Shown one piece after another: positions 44,985 through 56,191 of a stretch of 64,000 bases of DNA; the stretch's first letter is position 1, and every line of letters begins with the position of its first letter. Below the pieces are notes generated by a model, which was not told the origin of the DNA, ran no database searches, and was given only the letters and a program-made list of their open reading frames with translations. Source of the stretch: Adiantum capillus-veneris (taxonomy: Eukaryota; Streptophyta; Polypodiopsida; Polypodiales; Pteridaceae). Location: assembly GCA_014529385.2 (NCBI GenBank), contig CM043969.1, forward strand, positions 12,790,648-12,854,647, in the 5' to 3' direction. A program made the position numbers and the translations under genes.

Positions 44985-45240
44985 ATTTTGGATGGATGTA
45001 CATCAATTAGACATTGCTATTGCTTTCTTGAATGGTGATATATCTGAGAAGTTTATGTAATGCAGCCTCACGGTTTTGTCAAGAAAGTACAAGAAGATAA
45101 AGTGTGAAAATGTAATAAATCTTTGTATGGGTTGAAGTAGTCTCCTCATGCTTGGTACAAGAAAGTGGACACTCATTTGGTTAAACAAGGCTTTTGTAAC
45201 AGTCTAACAAAAAGCACTTTCTATGTCAAGCTTTGGGCTT
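44985..45240 (+). pseudogene. Ty1/copia reverse transcriptase fragment
   Basis: The plus strand reads MDVHQLDIAIAFLNGDISEKF, the copia RT motif (DVKTAFLNG in most members) with the first catalytic Asp. In shifted frames it continues to a KSLYGLK-like block and a WYKK block near 45150. The YVDD box is absent and there are several stops. It is a short, old fragment unrelated to the young element at 15.7-21.3 kb. Confidence 0.75.
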
Positions 45241-46215
45241 ACTCCCCTTTGTGGATCGATCATGTCCTTAGGGCATGGAACTTCCCTTTAAAACTAGGTG
45301 ACAACTCTCGTTCACCACATCACTCCCAGGGGGGATTTGTTACCATACACATGTGCACTAAGAAATATACTCTCTATTGTGTGCCTTGAGATTCTTCATC
45401 TTCTCCAAATGTGTGTTTCTATGATGAGGCACAAGTGAATGACGATTCAAACAAGGAAAATACCGTCAATTTTTTCTTTGATGCATCTGTGAGACAATTT
45501 TGTCTCCCAGTTGAAAATGTTGTGAGCATTACTGCATGTGTGTGTGTGACCATTTGGCAAGGTCAAGAGCTAGAAGGATGAGTAGAATTTTGGCGCTATA
45601 GGAATAGACAAAAATAATTTGTGAGAGAAGGAGAGGGTAGGGTGACCCTATTGGTTGCATATGAGAGACATAAAAATTGGTTGCATATGAGAGACATAAA
45701 AATTTGTAGCATTCAAAGTAAGAGAGAGAGAGATTCTCTCTGTATCATATTGAAGAGAGAGAGAGAAGAGGATTGTTGCTGCAACCCGAGAAGCTGAGAA
45801 AGAGAGAGCCCGTACGGTTACCGAGTTGAGGGAATAGAGAAGAGGGAAACTCAGTGTAGGGCTAGTCTAAGAGGAGCCAAAATCCAGAAGTGGAGGTGTA
45901 AACGCTTGGTTTTTTTGGGATTTTTGAAATAAATGAATATTCATAATTATCATTTTGACATGGGATAAATTTGAAAGAGGGAAACGAAACGAGGCAGGGG
46001 TGTCTATTGGTCGAGAGGGCACTGATTTTGCCACGCTGAGGGGTGAGCCACCGCGGAGCCAAGCATGAGTGGGTGCAGGCCATCTGAGATGGGGCCGTGG
46101 GATCATGAGAATCGGGCATAAGAGAGAGCCGGCATGTGTGGAGTTGGTGTAGAGGGGAGGCTGCCAAAACGAGATTGACAGAGGAGAGTTGGTTTGTGTA
46201 GTGCCAAGTTGAGAG
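45241..46215. other. No gene recognised; possible LTR edge
   Basis: A purine run (CCAGGGGGGATT near 45328-45339) followed by TGTTACC could be a polypurine tract and LTR start. A direct repeat (GGTTGCATATGAGAGACATA, 45653 and 45679) and GA runs follow (about 45720-45770). Confidence 0.4.
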
Positions 46216-46595
46216 TGTTAGTGCCTGATGTGTCAAGGCACTTACTTTTTGATTGTAACTAAGGTCTTAGATTTAAGCCTTAGGGGTTTTTTTACACAAG
46301 GACTTTATGCCTAGGTAGTTTTAAACATTCAAATGGTCATATGGCGGTAGCAGTTTTTGGATGTAACCAACATGCAATTTTGACAGTTCCCTGTAGTCGT
46401 ACTGCTGTTTTCTCTCTGTACTTCAAGGGTGATGATGAATATACAGTGAATGTAGTACTTTCTTATCCTTATTGTGGTGTTTCTTCTTCATCTACTCTGC
46501 AATTCTGTGATTAAATGTGCAGTCTTCCTGCCTCATTTATCTTTACATTGCATGATTCTTGTATTGAATACCTGTTAGGGTTGTGAACCCTAACA
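46216..46595 (+). repeat. Candidate 380-bp LTR
   Basis: It starts TGTTAGTGCC and ends CCCTAACA, a TGTTAG/CTAACA inverted end. The last 23 bp form a palindrome (TGTTAGGGTT, three bases, AACCCTAACA). The next bases TTTTGACGATCCTGC recur in variant form at 46738 and could be a primer site. No second copy in the window proves it. Confidence 0.4.
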
Positions 46596-46979
46596 TTTTG
46601 ACGATCCTGCTGTGCATGTCCTAATGGACATGGGAGTGAATTCCAGTAATCTCAAAGCAAATGGTGAGTCAGTTATGCTACAAATTTTCTCTCTCGTGCT
46701 TTAACCATCGCTGTCCCTTTCTCTTCCCCCAATAACACTTTGGCGATCCTGCAATTGGTTCAGATTTAGTCTGAACCATATGGCACTCAAGAATGTAGCA
46801 GGGTGCTGATATGTTGGTTGACATAGACCACCTGCAAGAATTCTTGAATTGTGTAACTCCGCAAGAAGAGTATGAGGAAGATACATCAAAGTTATTCGAG
46901 GAGTTCTTCCCAAATCTGCCAAGGGAAATCAAAATTACAATTGCTGACAAGTTGCACGTGTTTGCAGGTTCTTGAAAAT

Positions 46980-47037
46980 TTTTGTGCAGGCAGTTTCTGT
47001 GCAAGTAGTTTTTGTGCAGGTAGTTTTTGTGCAATCA
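46980..47037. repeat. 15-bp tandem repeat, about four copies
   Basis: Units of TTTTGTGCAGGTAGT in slightly varied form. Confidence 0.85.
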
Positions 47038-47193
47038 ATTGTAGTTTATTTTAGGAAATTCCAGTTTGCTATTGCATGCAGTTTTTTTTTCTTGAAAGTA
47101 TGCAGTTTATGCAGTACACAGTTTTATGTAGCCTTTTGAAGGTTATTTCATTATGCCGTTATTATTGTTCCTTACTGCTTTGATCTTTTCATT

Positions 47194-47421
47194 ATGGTGG
47201 CAAAGAAGAAGAAGAAAAAGTGCGCTATTTGTCAAAAATATGGGCATTGTGCAAAGCAAAGTCCTTACATGTGTAAGACTTGTCAAAAAGAGGATGAAGA
47301 CCATATTAGGTATTTTGGTAAAAATCTCACATTATGGGAATCTCCAAATCGACCGAATTCATGTAATTTGGGAATTTTCCACTTAAAGTGGGAAAAATTG
47401 AGGTGTGTGGCTAGTAAATAA
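47194..47421 (+). CDS. Small Cys-rich ORF, zinc-ribbon-like
   Basis: A 75-codon frame (start ATG GTG GCA) begins with a Lys run followed by CAICQKYGHCAKQSPYMCKTCQ, two C-x2-C pairs separated by 13-14 residues. This could bind zinc. It is reminiscent of the Cys-rich tails of some transposases, but no longer homology is visible. It is convergent with the DUF7869-like pseudogene, whose stop lies about 170 bp away. It may be chance or a tail remnant. Confidence 0.35.
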   Translation: MVAKKKKKKCAICQKYGHCAKQSPYMCKTCQKEDEDHIRYFGKNLTLWESPNRPNSCNLGIFHLKWEKLRCVASK

Positions 47422-47588
47422 AGTGAAAATCTCATAGGATTGTGATGTTGATAAACACCAAAAGTCAAGAGGATGTACAACACATGGATTTGAATAATAA
47501 CTATAAATTACATAAAACAAAGGAAGATACAAAAAAGATTTTGTTTACAAATTGACTAGTATAGTCACAATAGAAGCTCCACATAATT

Positions 47589-50500
47589 CTACTCCACATT
47601 TGATACCATATCTGAACTTTGATCCAAGTGTGGCTGATGTGCACGAGTGAGGCCTTCTTTGGCTTTTAGAGCATGTCTTTCTGGAATCTTTATTCTAGAA
47701 AATGGTCCTTCTTTGTTGGGTCTCCAGGACCAAACAATTGCATCTATAGTTTCCCACACTTGGGGGTCCTTATAGTTGACAGCCCAATAACCCTTCCAAC
47801 AATTACTGTAAGCTTGAGTATCTGTCATCCCACTTTTTCTCGCGCAAGGTGCCCAATATTGAATCAAGAGTTTTCTGTAGTTTGGTGATGTAGGCTCATT
47901 ATCAATGTCAGATAAAGCCATTGCAAGCCACATTGGATACATTTCTGTGTCACTCGGAACAAGCATAAGAAAGTCACCTTGGTGCACATCAGACATAGGG
48001 TCAAACTCTTCCCTTGGCCTATCTCGTTGAGGCCCACAAAAATGATCGTTCAACTCTTCAAGGCCTAGGAATCTTTCTGCTCCTTGTTGCAAATTCATTG
48101 TAGTGCTTTGTAGGTGAGAATATTCTTGAGTTTTTGGCCAAAACATTTCATACAAGACTCCCTCTGATATGATTGCTTTTCCAATCTCTTCAATTACCTT
48201 ACTCCAATAATCTATCATGGGTCTATAATATCGCGGAATACTTGAACCATTCCCTAAATTTTTCCAAAATTTTATATAGTTCTTTAGCCCCAAAATGACT
48301 TCTTCGTGGGCCTTGACATACTCCGCCATTTGTACTAGAGGTGGATCTCCATGTGGTAACATTGGCTTGCCTTCTGTGTCTGTTTTCCAAAGGCGAATAC
48401 TTCCACTCCAACTTGATACACCTACATGTGCCTTGTATTGCATCATTGGTGTCTCATCCTGCATAAAGAACCTGAACTGAAGCGGTTTGGAATGTCCAAC
48501 AAGTATGTCTTGTCCATCACAAAGATAGCCATCACAATATTGCTTGAAATCGGGGATCTTTGTGAGAAAAAATGGAGCTGGAGATGAAGATGAGCTGTTT
48601 CGTAATGTATCCATCAAATGTGGCAAAGTATAGGTTTGTGTAACTCTCAACTTCTCTGAAAACCTACTAAACATGGCGTCTATGTCCTCATGTGTATGCC
48701 CAACCATTAAAAATCCCAGCTGGATGGTTTTGAAAACACCCCTTCCAACAAGCATTGACAAATAGGCAAATAATTATCGATTTTTGTTTTCCCCTGCACA
48801 ATTATCCAATTGTAGCAACAAGTTCTCTGGCAATCTGCGAAATGTTGACCCCAATTCCTCTTCTGCAATTTCTGACGACTGCACAATGGGCTCTTTTCCA
48901 TCACTCAAGTTATGGTAGTCCAAAGCATCCCTTGAGTTCAAAGCATGTAGTAGTGAAATATTGCTCCTTGGAAGTCCATTTGTTACTAGATCACCAAGAG
49001 GATGCTTATCTATCCTCTCGAGGTTATGTAAACAATTAGCAATTGAGCCAATTGTAAGATTTGGATCAGCTGGCCACAAACCATTCAAGACAAAGTGTCC
49101 GTAATGACCTTCTCCATGTCCATGAGTGATCATGCCAATCAATGCCACCTACAGATTATATCCTGAATCCACACCCTTGGGAACAATGCGTAATCTAGGA
49201 ATGGCAGTCTTCTTTTGATCCATCTTATCATGGATTATGCATACATATTTTTGTGGTTGAGTTTCTGAATACGTGCGCCATGCATAATATAGGCTTCTGC
49301 AACTCTTTTGTTGTGCCATGTGAACTTCTCTCTCCCTCAAGAGAAGAGCTCTCTCTTCAAGAGAAGGTTTGGCATGAACCTTCTCACTCGTCTTTGTTAA
49401 AGTGACATGTGGGTACTCTTTGTTTCAAATTCTACCAAAAGAAGATTGGGATAGCTTCTTCTCATAGCCCATTTGGTCAAGTGTCGTGTTGATTTCACAT
49501 AAAATATCCACTTGTTTGTATGTTGATGGAATCACCAATTGAGTCTCTCTTGAGCCATCTAGCAGTGTTCTACTTCTATGTGGCATCTTCTCAGAGTTGT
49601 TTTCCACAAACTCATTTAGTAGTGCTCTTGCGAAACTAGTATGTTGAAGTCCCCTTCTCAATGTACATGTGTTCCCATGTACATATTGGCGCACACCATT
49701 TTCAAAGTTCTCCTTGTATCGATAAAATGATGTCTTTGGTATTCCATGTAGCTCATACCATGCTCTACAACAAACAATAGAGCCATTTAGCCTGAATTGG
49801 TATCGTGACTTCTCATCTTTCTGATAACATATAGAAAGAACATCATAAACATAATTAGTGCGTGATTTTTGAGACTCTCCCCAAAATTGTTGTCGTAACC
49901 TTGTCACCATATCACGATCTGCAAATTGGCAGCATTTTTGTGCACAACAATCAATGCATGATACCCTTTGAATTGATTTGTTTGAAAGGTAAAAAGTCGA
50001 AGCTGGTGCTGCTTTTGATTTTTGAGTCCTGTTCATGAAAGTGTATCGTCTCTTCCTTGACAACTGGACAACATTACTCCCATCAAGTTTTTTTCCAACA
50101 TTGCCATCGTTGGATACATCCTCATATGTAGCATGCATGCCATCAACAGGAACAAAGCGTTGTAATGGGCTCCCATTCAACATTGTTGTCTGCTTGATGG
50201 GCCACTTTAGCAAAGTGATGCTACCCACTTCAACCACATCATCAATGCTTGCATTTTCTCTTTCAATACCCACACCCACACAATCAGGACCAAGTTCCTG
50301 AAAGTTGACATAATCATGTGGAAATACATATAAGATGGTCCCTTCATTCATGGTTTGCATCATTGTGTCATCTTTTAAAAGGACCCTCTGATTTCTCCAA
50401 GACTCTCGAATCATTGCTTCAAATTTTGGGCTTGTCATAGGTATTGCATCTGTAACTAGAGGATCAGAATGATCATGTTCTTCATCACCATTGTAGCTTT

Positions 50501-50780
50501 CGTGTGGATCAATTAAGTTCCCATTTAATGCAAAAGATTGCAAAAGAAGCTTTGACCATCGAGCAGCACTCCATAATGAGCCTTGGAGAGATGAAGTATC
50601 CATTGTAGGAAAAGGTAGGACCACATCCTTCAAGCATTCCTCCACTAGTACGGAGACATTTCCCAGTCCTATCTTTGTACCACCACAAGTGGAATCTGGA
50701 TCTGTTCTACACACACAACCAATACCAACGATTTCATTGTCAAGTATCATATGTACTTTCTCCCCAGATTCGAAGTCCAT
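47589..50780 (-). pseudogene. DUF7869-like transposon protein, three nonsense codons
   Basis: A single minus-strand frame of 1064 codons from ATG 50780 to the stop at 47589. It is interrupted only by TGA at codon 452 (49425-49427), TAG at codon 544 (49149-49151) and TAA at codon 669 (48774-48776). There is no frameshift. Around codons 280-400 is a Cys-rich region (CIDCCAQKCCQF... then VCCRAWYELHGIPKTSFYRY). LQLDNCAGENKN (D659) and GFLMVGHTHEDIDAMFSRFS (694-701) are hallmarks of proteins annotated with DUF7869, found in repetitive genes of many eukaryotes and regarded as transposon-derived. D659 and E698 may be catalytic, but this is speculation. All three stops can arise by one transition from Gln, Arg or Trp codons. 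Confidence 0.75.
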
Positions 50781-50800
50781 CCTGTAAGTAAAAAGATTAC
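50781..50800 (-). other. Candidate 3' splice site before the DUF7869-like frame
   Basis: On the minus strand a pyrimidine stretch, TTTTTACTTACAG, ends one base ahead of the ATG at 50780. This is a good plant splice acceptor, so an upstream exon may exist beyond the satellite block. Confidence 0.4.
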
Positions 50801-50859
50801 ATTGTTAAATCCATAGTTATAGAAAAATACTCTTCAAACAAAAAATCATGCTACAACAT

Positions 50860-52450
50860 GAAAAAGGTTTGCATAGGTTGGACAAGTGGTGAACCTTGAG
50901 ACCAAATCCTCCTTGCTATATTAATGGAAGCAAGGTTGGACAAGTGGCGGACCTTGAAACCAAAGCCTCCTTGCTATATGAGAGCATAGGTTGGACAAGT
51001 GGTGGACCTAGTTGTAATACCCACTGCCACCTATCAACTACTATAGGACTATGCTTTCCAATGTCCAAGTATCCCTTGAGTCTTTCAAGGTTGAACACGT
51101 GGTAGACCTTGAAACAAAAATCCCCTTTCTATATCAGAGCATAGCTTGGACAAGTGGTGGACCTAGTTATAATGCCCAATATCCAAGGTGAAATACCTTA
51201 GGACCTTGCTACCTTGCTTGCCAATGTTTACGTAGACCCTCATTTCTTTAATGGAAGTAAGGTTGGACAAGTGGTGGACCTTGAAACCAAAGCCTCTTTG
51301 CTATATTAGAGCATAGGTTGGACCTAGTTTTAATACCCACTACCACCTATCAACTACTATAGGACTATGCTTTCCAATGTCCAAGTATCCCTTGAGTCTT
51401 TCAAGGTTGAACACGTGGTGGACCTTGAAACGAAAATCCCCTTTCTATATTAGAAAGGTTGAACACATGGTGGACCTTGAAACGAAAATCCCCTTTCTTT
51501 ATCGGAGCATAGCTTGGACAAGTGGTGGACCTAGTTATAATGCCCAATATCCAAGGTGAAACACCTTAGGACCTTGCTACCTTGCTTTCCAATGTTTACG
51601 TAGCCCCTCATTTCTTTAATGGAAGCAAGGTTGGACAAGTGGTGGACCTTGAAAGCAAAGCCTCTTTGCTATATGAGAGCATAGGTTGGACCTAGTTGTA
51701 ATACCCACTGCCACCTATCAACTACTATAGGACTATGCTTTCCAATGTCCAAGTATCCCTTGAGTCTTGCAAGGTTGAACACGTGGTGGACCTTGAAACC
51801 AAAATCCCCTTTCTATATCAGAGCATAGCTTGGACAAGTGGTGGACCTAGTTATAATGCCACTCCTTTATTTAATGGAAGAAAGGTTGGAAAAGTGGTGA
51901 ATCTTGAAACCCAAACCCTTTGGCTATATATAGAGGATATCTTGGACAAGTGGTGGGCTTAGTTGTAGTATCCAATGTCCAAGGTCCAAGGTGAACTATG
52001 TAAAGACCTTACTTCCAAAAACAAAGTCGTACAAGTGGTTCTCCTTGAAACCAAAACCTCCTTAGTGTATTAGAACATAGCTTGGAGAAGTGGTGGACTT
52101 AGTTGTAATGGTGAATGTCCAAAGCAAACTATTATAGGACCTTGCTTCCCAAATCAAGTTTGGACAAGTGGTGGATCTTGAAACCAAAACCCCCTTACTC
52201 TATTAGAGCATAGCTTAGATAAATGGTGGACCTAGCTGCCATGGAAAATGTTCAATCTAAACTGCTGCAGGACCTTGCTATTAAATGTCTAAGTAGAGCT
52301 AGCTTCTTTAATGGAATCAAGGTTGGGAAAGTGGTGCATCTTGAAACCAAAAGCCCTTTATTGTATTAGAGCATAGCTTGGACAAGTGAGGGACCTAGTT
52401 TTAATGTGTGATGTCCAAAGAAAAGTATTACAAGACCTTGCTTTCCAATA
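50860..52450. repeat. Satellite array, type 1
   Basis: The core GGTTGGACAAGTGGTGGACC recurs at about 50876, 50935, 50990, 51090 (variant), 51147, 51262, 51408, 51458, 51512 and 51630 and onward to about 52385. It alternates between followers TTGAAACCAAA and TAGTTGTAAT. A longer period (about 350-390 bp) is seen in the CTATAGGACTATGCTTTCCA block. Units become more divergent after 52000. The spacers differ from those of the large array to the right. Confidence 0.88.
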
Positions 52451-53136
52451 TTTGAATTGGTCAAGTGGTTAAAACTAAGTATAAAACTTTGACCATTTTC
52501 TTCTCGAATTGCCAAAAAGCTAGTTTTAGACACCCTTAAATGAAAATGGTTTAGGGTGGCCTTAAACAATGTTTTTTCAAAGACTTGAACAAAAGGGTTG
52601 CCGAAGAGTAATGACAATTTATTGTGGCTTGAAGTGCCTGAGTATGTGAAAACAAGCCTAGGTTTTCCACGAGGCAAAAGGTGACATAATAAGAACATTG
52701 GAAACTTAGGATTGACCATGTGGCCTAAACTTTGGCAAGTGAAGTGGTGGCCAAGTTTTGTGGCACAGTGTGCACTTGGTCCTATATGTGTTGACCACTT
52801 GGCTAAATCTAGGACCATAACCCTAAAACCTTTGGCACCTTAAATATAGTATGGGACATAATCTAGAACTGCTATAGTAAATTAGTAGTATAGCTAATAT
52901 GTTAATATTTGTATTATATTTAAGTATATGCTAATATAATTTATGTTCAAAATTTCACTAATGAAGAATGTTCCCATTTAGCACTCCAGATGCGGGGTCT
53001 TAGGGAAATGCCACAATGAGGTGACAAGGCAGCGCTTCCACGTGAGGTTTGGGGGTAGCGCTCGCTCTTGATGGGGATGTGGAATATAGCGCTCTCGATG
53101 GCGGGGCTTGGGAGGTTGATTTTGGGATATTGTTCT
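52450..53136. other. No gene recognised
   Basis: Diverged edge of the type 1 satellite, then AT-rich sequence. A few degenerate core relics (GGTCAAGTGGTT, GGCAAGTGAAG) remain. Confidence 0.5.
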
Positions 53137-53234
53137 GGGCGGGGTCCGGGGCAGCGCCCCGGGCAGGGTCAAGGGGCGGCAGCCCTTGTCGCCTCCCGGC
53201 GCGACTGCCGGGCGGGGTCGAGGGGCAACGCCCA
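53137..53234. repeat. GC-rich triple repeat with hairpin potential
   Basis: Three units of GGCGGGGTCNAGGGGCNNC followed by GCCC lie at about 53138, 53162 and 53210. Each is nearly self-complementary (GGGGC...GCCCC). The GC content stands out sharply against the AT-rich surroundings. Confidence 0.8.
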
Positions 53235-53696
53235 AAGATTTTTTTTTTTAAAAGTGAATTCCTAGTATAGAGTTACTCATGTTTTTCATATTTTCAACCA
53301 TGATTTCTTTAATTTTGGCCGTGTGAATTGGTTAATTTTTTATATTGCTTTTGTTTTTTTTTATCCTATGATAAAACATGGACTTGTAGCATACGTGGCA
53401 TTCTAATAAACCCTATCAAGATTAGGCACACAGAGAGCGCACGAGAAACACACACAGAGAAAGTAGGCGAGCAGCAAACACACAGAAAGCGCACACGGAT
53501 CGCACACAGTTGGAGTATACGCGCGCGTAGAGGAGCAAGCTCGGCATCGTACACAACACACAGGTGGAGTGCACAGGATTGAAAGTTCGCGCACAAGATA
53601 AAGAAACAGCAGCGTACACAACGCTTTCCAGAAGGGCAGGATCGGGCAGTCTTCTCAGGAGACATTGCACACCTCACGAATAGAGAAAAAATAGGT

Positions 53697-53720
53697 ATTT
53701 CTCTCTCTCTCTCTCACTCT
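53697..53720. repeat. CT microsatellite
   Basis: A TCTCTCTCTC run; a similar run lies at 54097-54123. Confidence 0.85.
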
Positions 53721-53819
53721 CTGTCTTTCTCCATATAGAGAAGATGGTTCTCTGTAACTCTTCTTGCACACACACTCTCTCGTCAAAAGACAGAGATACA
53801 TAGTTTAAAAGTATCCCTG

Positions 53820-54090
53820 CACACATACACATATTCCCACACATCGTCTTCCTCTCTTCCACATACATAACCACAGTGAAATCTGTTATCTTGCTGTCTC
53901 TCTCTTGAAAATACATGCACATATTCCCACACATCGTCTTCCTCACTTCCACATACATAACCACAATGAAATCTGTTATCTTGTTGTCTCTCTCTTGAAA
54001 ATACGTGCACATATTCCCATACATCGTCTTCCTCTCTTCCACATACATAAACACAGTGAAATCTGTTATCTTTCTCTCTCCTCTCTCTAA
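53820..54090. repeat. 90-bp tandem repeat, three copies
   Basis: CACATATTCCCACACATCGT starts at 53828, 53918 and 54008, an exact 90-bp spacing, with over 90% similarity by eye. The open frames seen on both strands here are produced by the repeat. Confidence 0.92.
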
Positions 54091-54104
54091 AAAACAGGTA
54101 TTTA

Positions 54105-54136
<32 letters not shown>

Positions 54137-54954
54137 TGTATCTTGCTATCTCTCTCTTGAAAATACATGCTCATGTATGTGTGCGTCTGTGTTATCTATG
54201 TGTATGTATGTATATTTGTGTTATTTCATTGTAATACTCATACATAATGCAGATACACAATTACACTTAATTACGATATGCACACATAGTATATATACAT
54301 ACATAAATATCACAAATAACTAACACATTGTAATACTAGTAAAATTGAATGGAAGACTTACTTGCGTGATCTGTTAAAGTCGATTCTTGTAGCGAGTTCT
54401 GGATGTATGCTGAGCTGATTTTCCTCTAATCCATTTGTAGATATGATTGTAACTTCTGTTTCTCAAAAATAGTAGTGTTGTTTAGTGATACACCTAATGG
54501 ACATAAATGGTTTAAACTAGGACATGTAGACCAAAAATACGTGTATTTCTTTGGATGAATATATACACTTTTTGGTGACCCTTACCACAAGTGGTGGACC
54601 TTGAGACCAGTGGACTATAAGGACCTCCAAACAATACCTTGTACACTCAATCCTTCTTGGTATCTAGGTTGGACAAGTGGTGGACCTTGTTCAAATTCTC
54701 TAACCACTCTCTCTAACATGGTGACATAATTTAGGTGTGATAAGTTCATATCTATGCAAACTAATATCAGTTTAGGCTTGTTAATTTAAATTTGTTTGAA
54801 TTTATGTACAATATAATGATTTGAGGTTTGCATATTTGAATTTAGGTGGTATAATGATATCTTTTTGTGGTAAACTTGAATTTAAAATCAATTTAGCGTG
54901 GAATATTTTAAATTTAAGTAGTAAAATTTAAATTTTTATAAAAAAGTTTGAATT

Positions 54955-55040
54955 TTAAAATTTGGGCGGGACATTTTAAAATTTAGGCGGGATATTTAAG
55001 ATTTGGGAGGGATATTTTAAATTTAGGCGGGAAGGTTTTG
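54955..55040. repeat. Four GGCGGGA-type motifs in AT-rich DNA
   Basis: TTTGGGCGGGACATTTTAAA, TTTAGGCGGGATATTTAAGA, TTTGGGAGGGATATTTTAAA and TTTAGGCGGGAAGG lie in a row about 19-26 bp apart. They resemble E2F-type sites, but a simple repeat is as likely. Confidence 0.7.
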
Positions 55041-56191
55041 AATTTATAGCGAGATCTCCCTTACATAAGAGAGTATAGGTTGGACAAGTGGTGGACCTTC
55101 AAGCTAGAGCATCCATGCTACTGGACATGATAGGTAGGGAATCTAGTTGAATATTGTATGTATAATATATATGTAATAGATCTAGCTTGGACAAGTGGTG
55201 GACCTTGGAACAAAACCCCATGTAAAACATATCATGCACATTCCAAGTGGTCAAAAAAAATATCATTTAAGATATAGCCTTATAGGTTGGACAAGTGGTG
55301 GACCTTAACACCCAGATATTCTTCATATAATGACATAGAGTGGAAAACTGGTGAATCTTGAGACCAAACCATGCTACTAGCGATAATAGCTTGGACAAGA
55401 GGTGGACCTTGAAAGTAAACCCCCCATCTACGAAATATCATGGGTTTAAGGTATTTCGATGGAGCCTACCACCTTGGAGACATCGTGCATCTTGCTTCTC
55501 TTCATGTTTCAATGGAGCCTATCTTGGACAAATGGTGGAGCATCCTTCTCTCCATGTTTCAATGGACTAGCTTGGACAAGTGGTGGACCTTTGCTTCTCT
55601 CTATTATTCAATAGAGTTAGCTTGGACAAGTGGTGGACCTTGGAACCAAACCCCCATTTAAAACCTATCATGGTCACTCCAAGTGGTGAGAAAGAATAAC
55701 CTTTAAGATATAGCCTTATAGGTTGGACAAGTGGTGGACCTTAACACCCTAATATTCTTAATATAATGACATAGAGTGAAAACGTGGTGAATCTTGAGAC
55801 AAAACCACTCATGCTACTAGCACTAATAGCTTGGACAAGTGGTGGACCTTGAACGTAAACCCCCCATGTTTCAATAGAGTTAGCTTCGACAAATGGTGGA
55901 GCATCCTTCTCTCCATGTTTCAATGGAGCCTATCTTAGACAAGTGGTGGACCTTTGCTTCTCTCTATGATTCAATAGAGTTAGCTTGGACAAGTGGTGGA
56001 CCTTGGAACCAAAGCCCCATGTAAAACCTATCATGGTCACTCCAAGTGGTAATAAAGAATAACCTTTAAGATGTAGCCTTATAGGTTGGACAAGTGGTGG
56101 ACCTTAACACGCGCATATTCTTAATATAATGACATAGAGTGGAAAAATGGTGAATGTTGAGACAAAACCACTCATGCTACTAGTGATAAGA

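Noticed and set aside
45862-46236. 124-codon minus-strand ORF
   Set aside because: Low-complexity Ser/Thr/Pro composition, no domain, and overlaps a candidate LTR boundary.
53366-54090. Several overlapping 60-126 codon ORFs
   Set aside because: They come from CA/CT-rich sequence and a 90-bp repeat; frames are open on both strands and no domain is seen.
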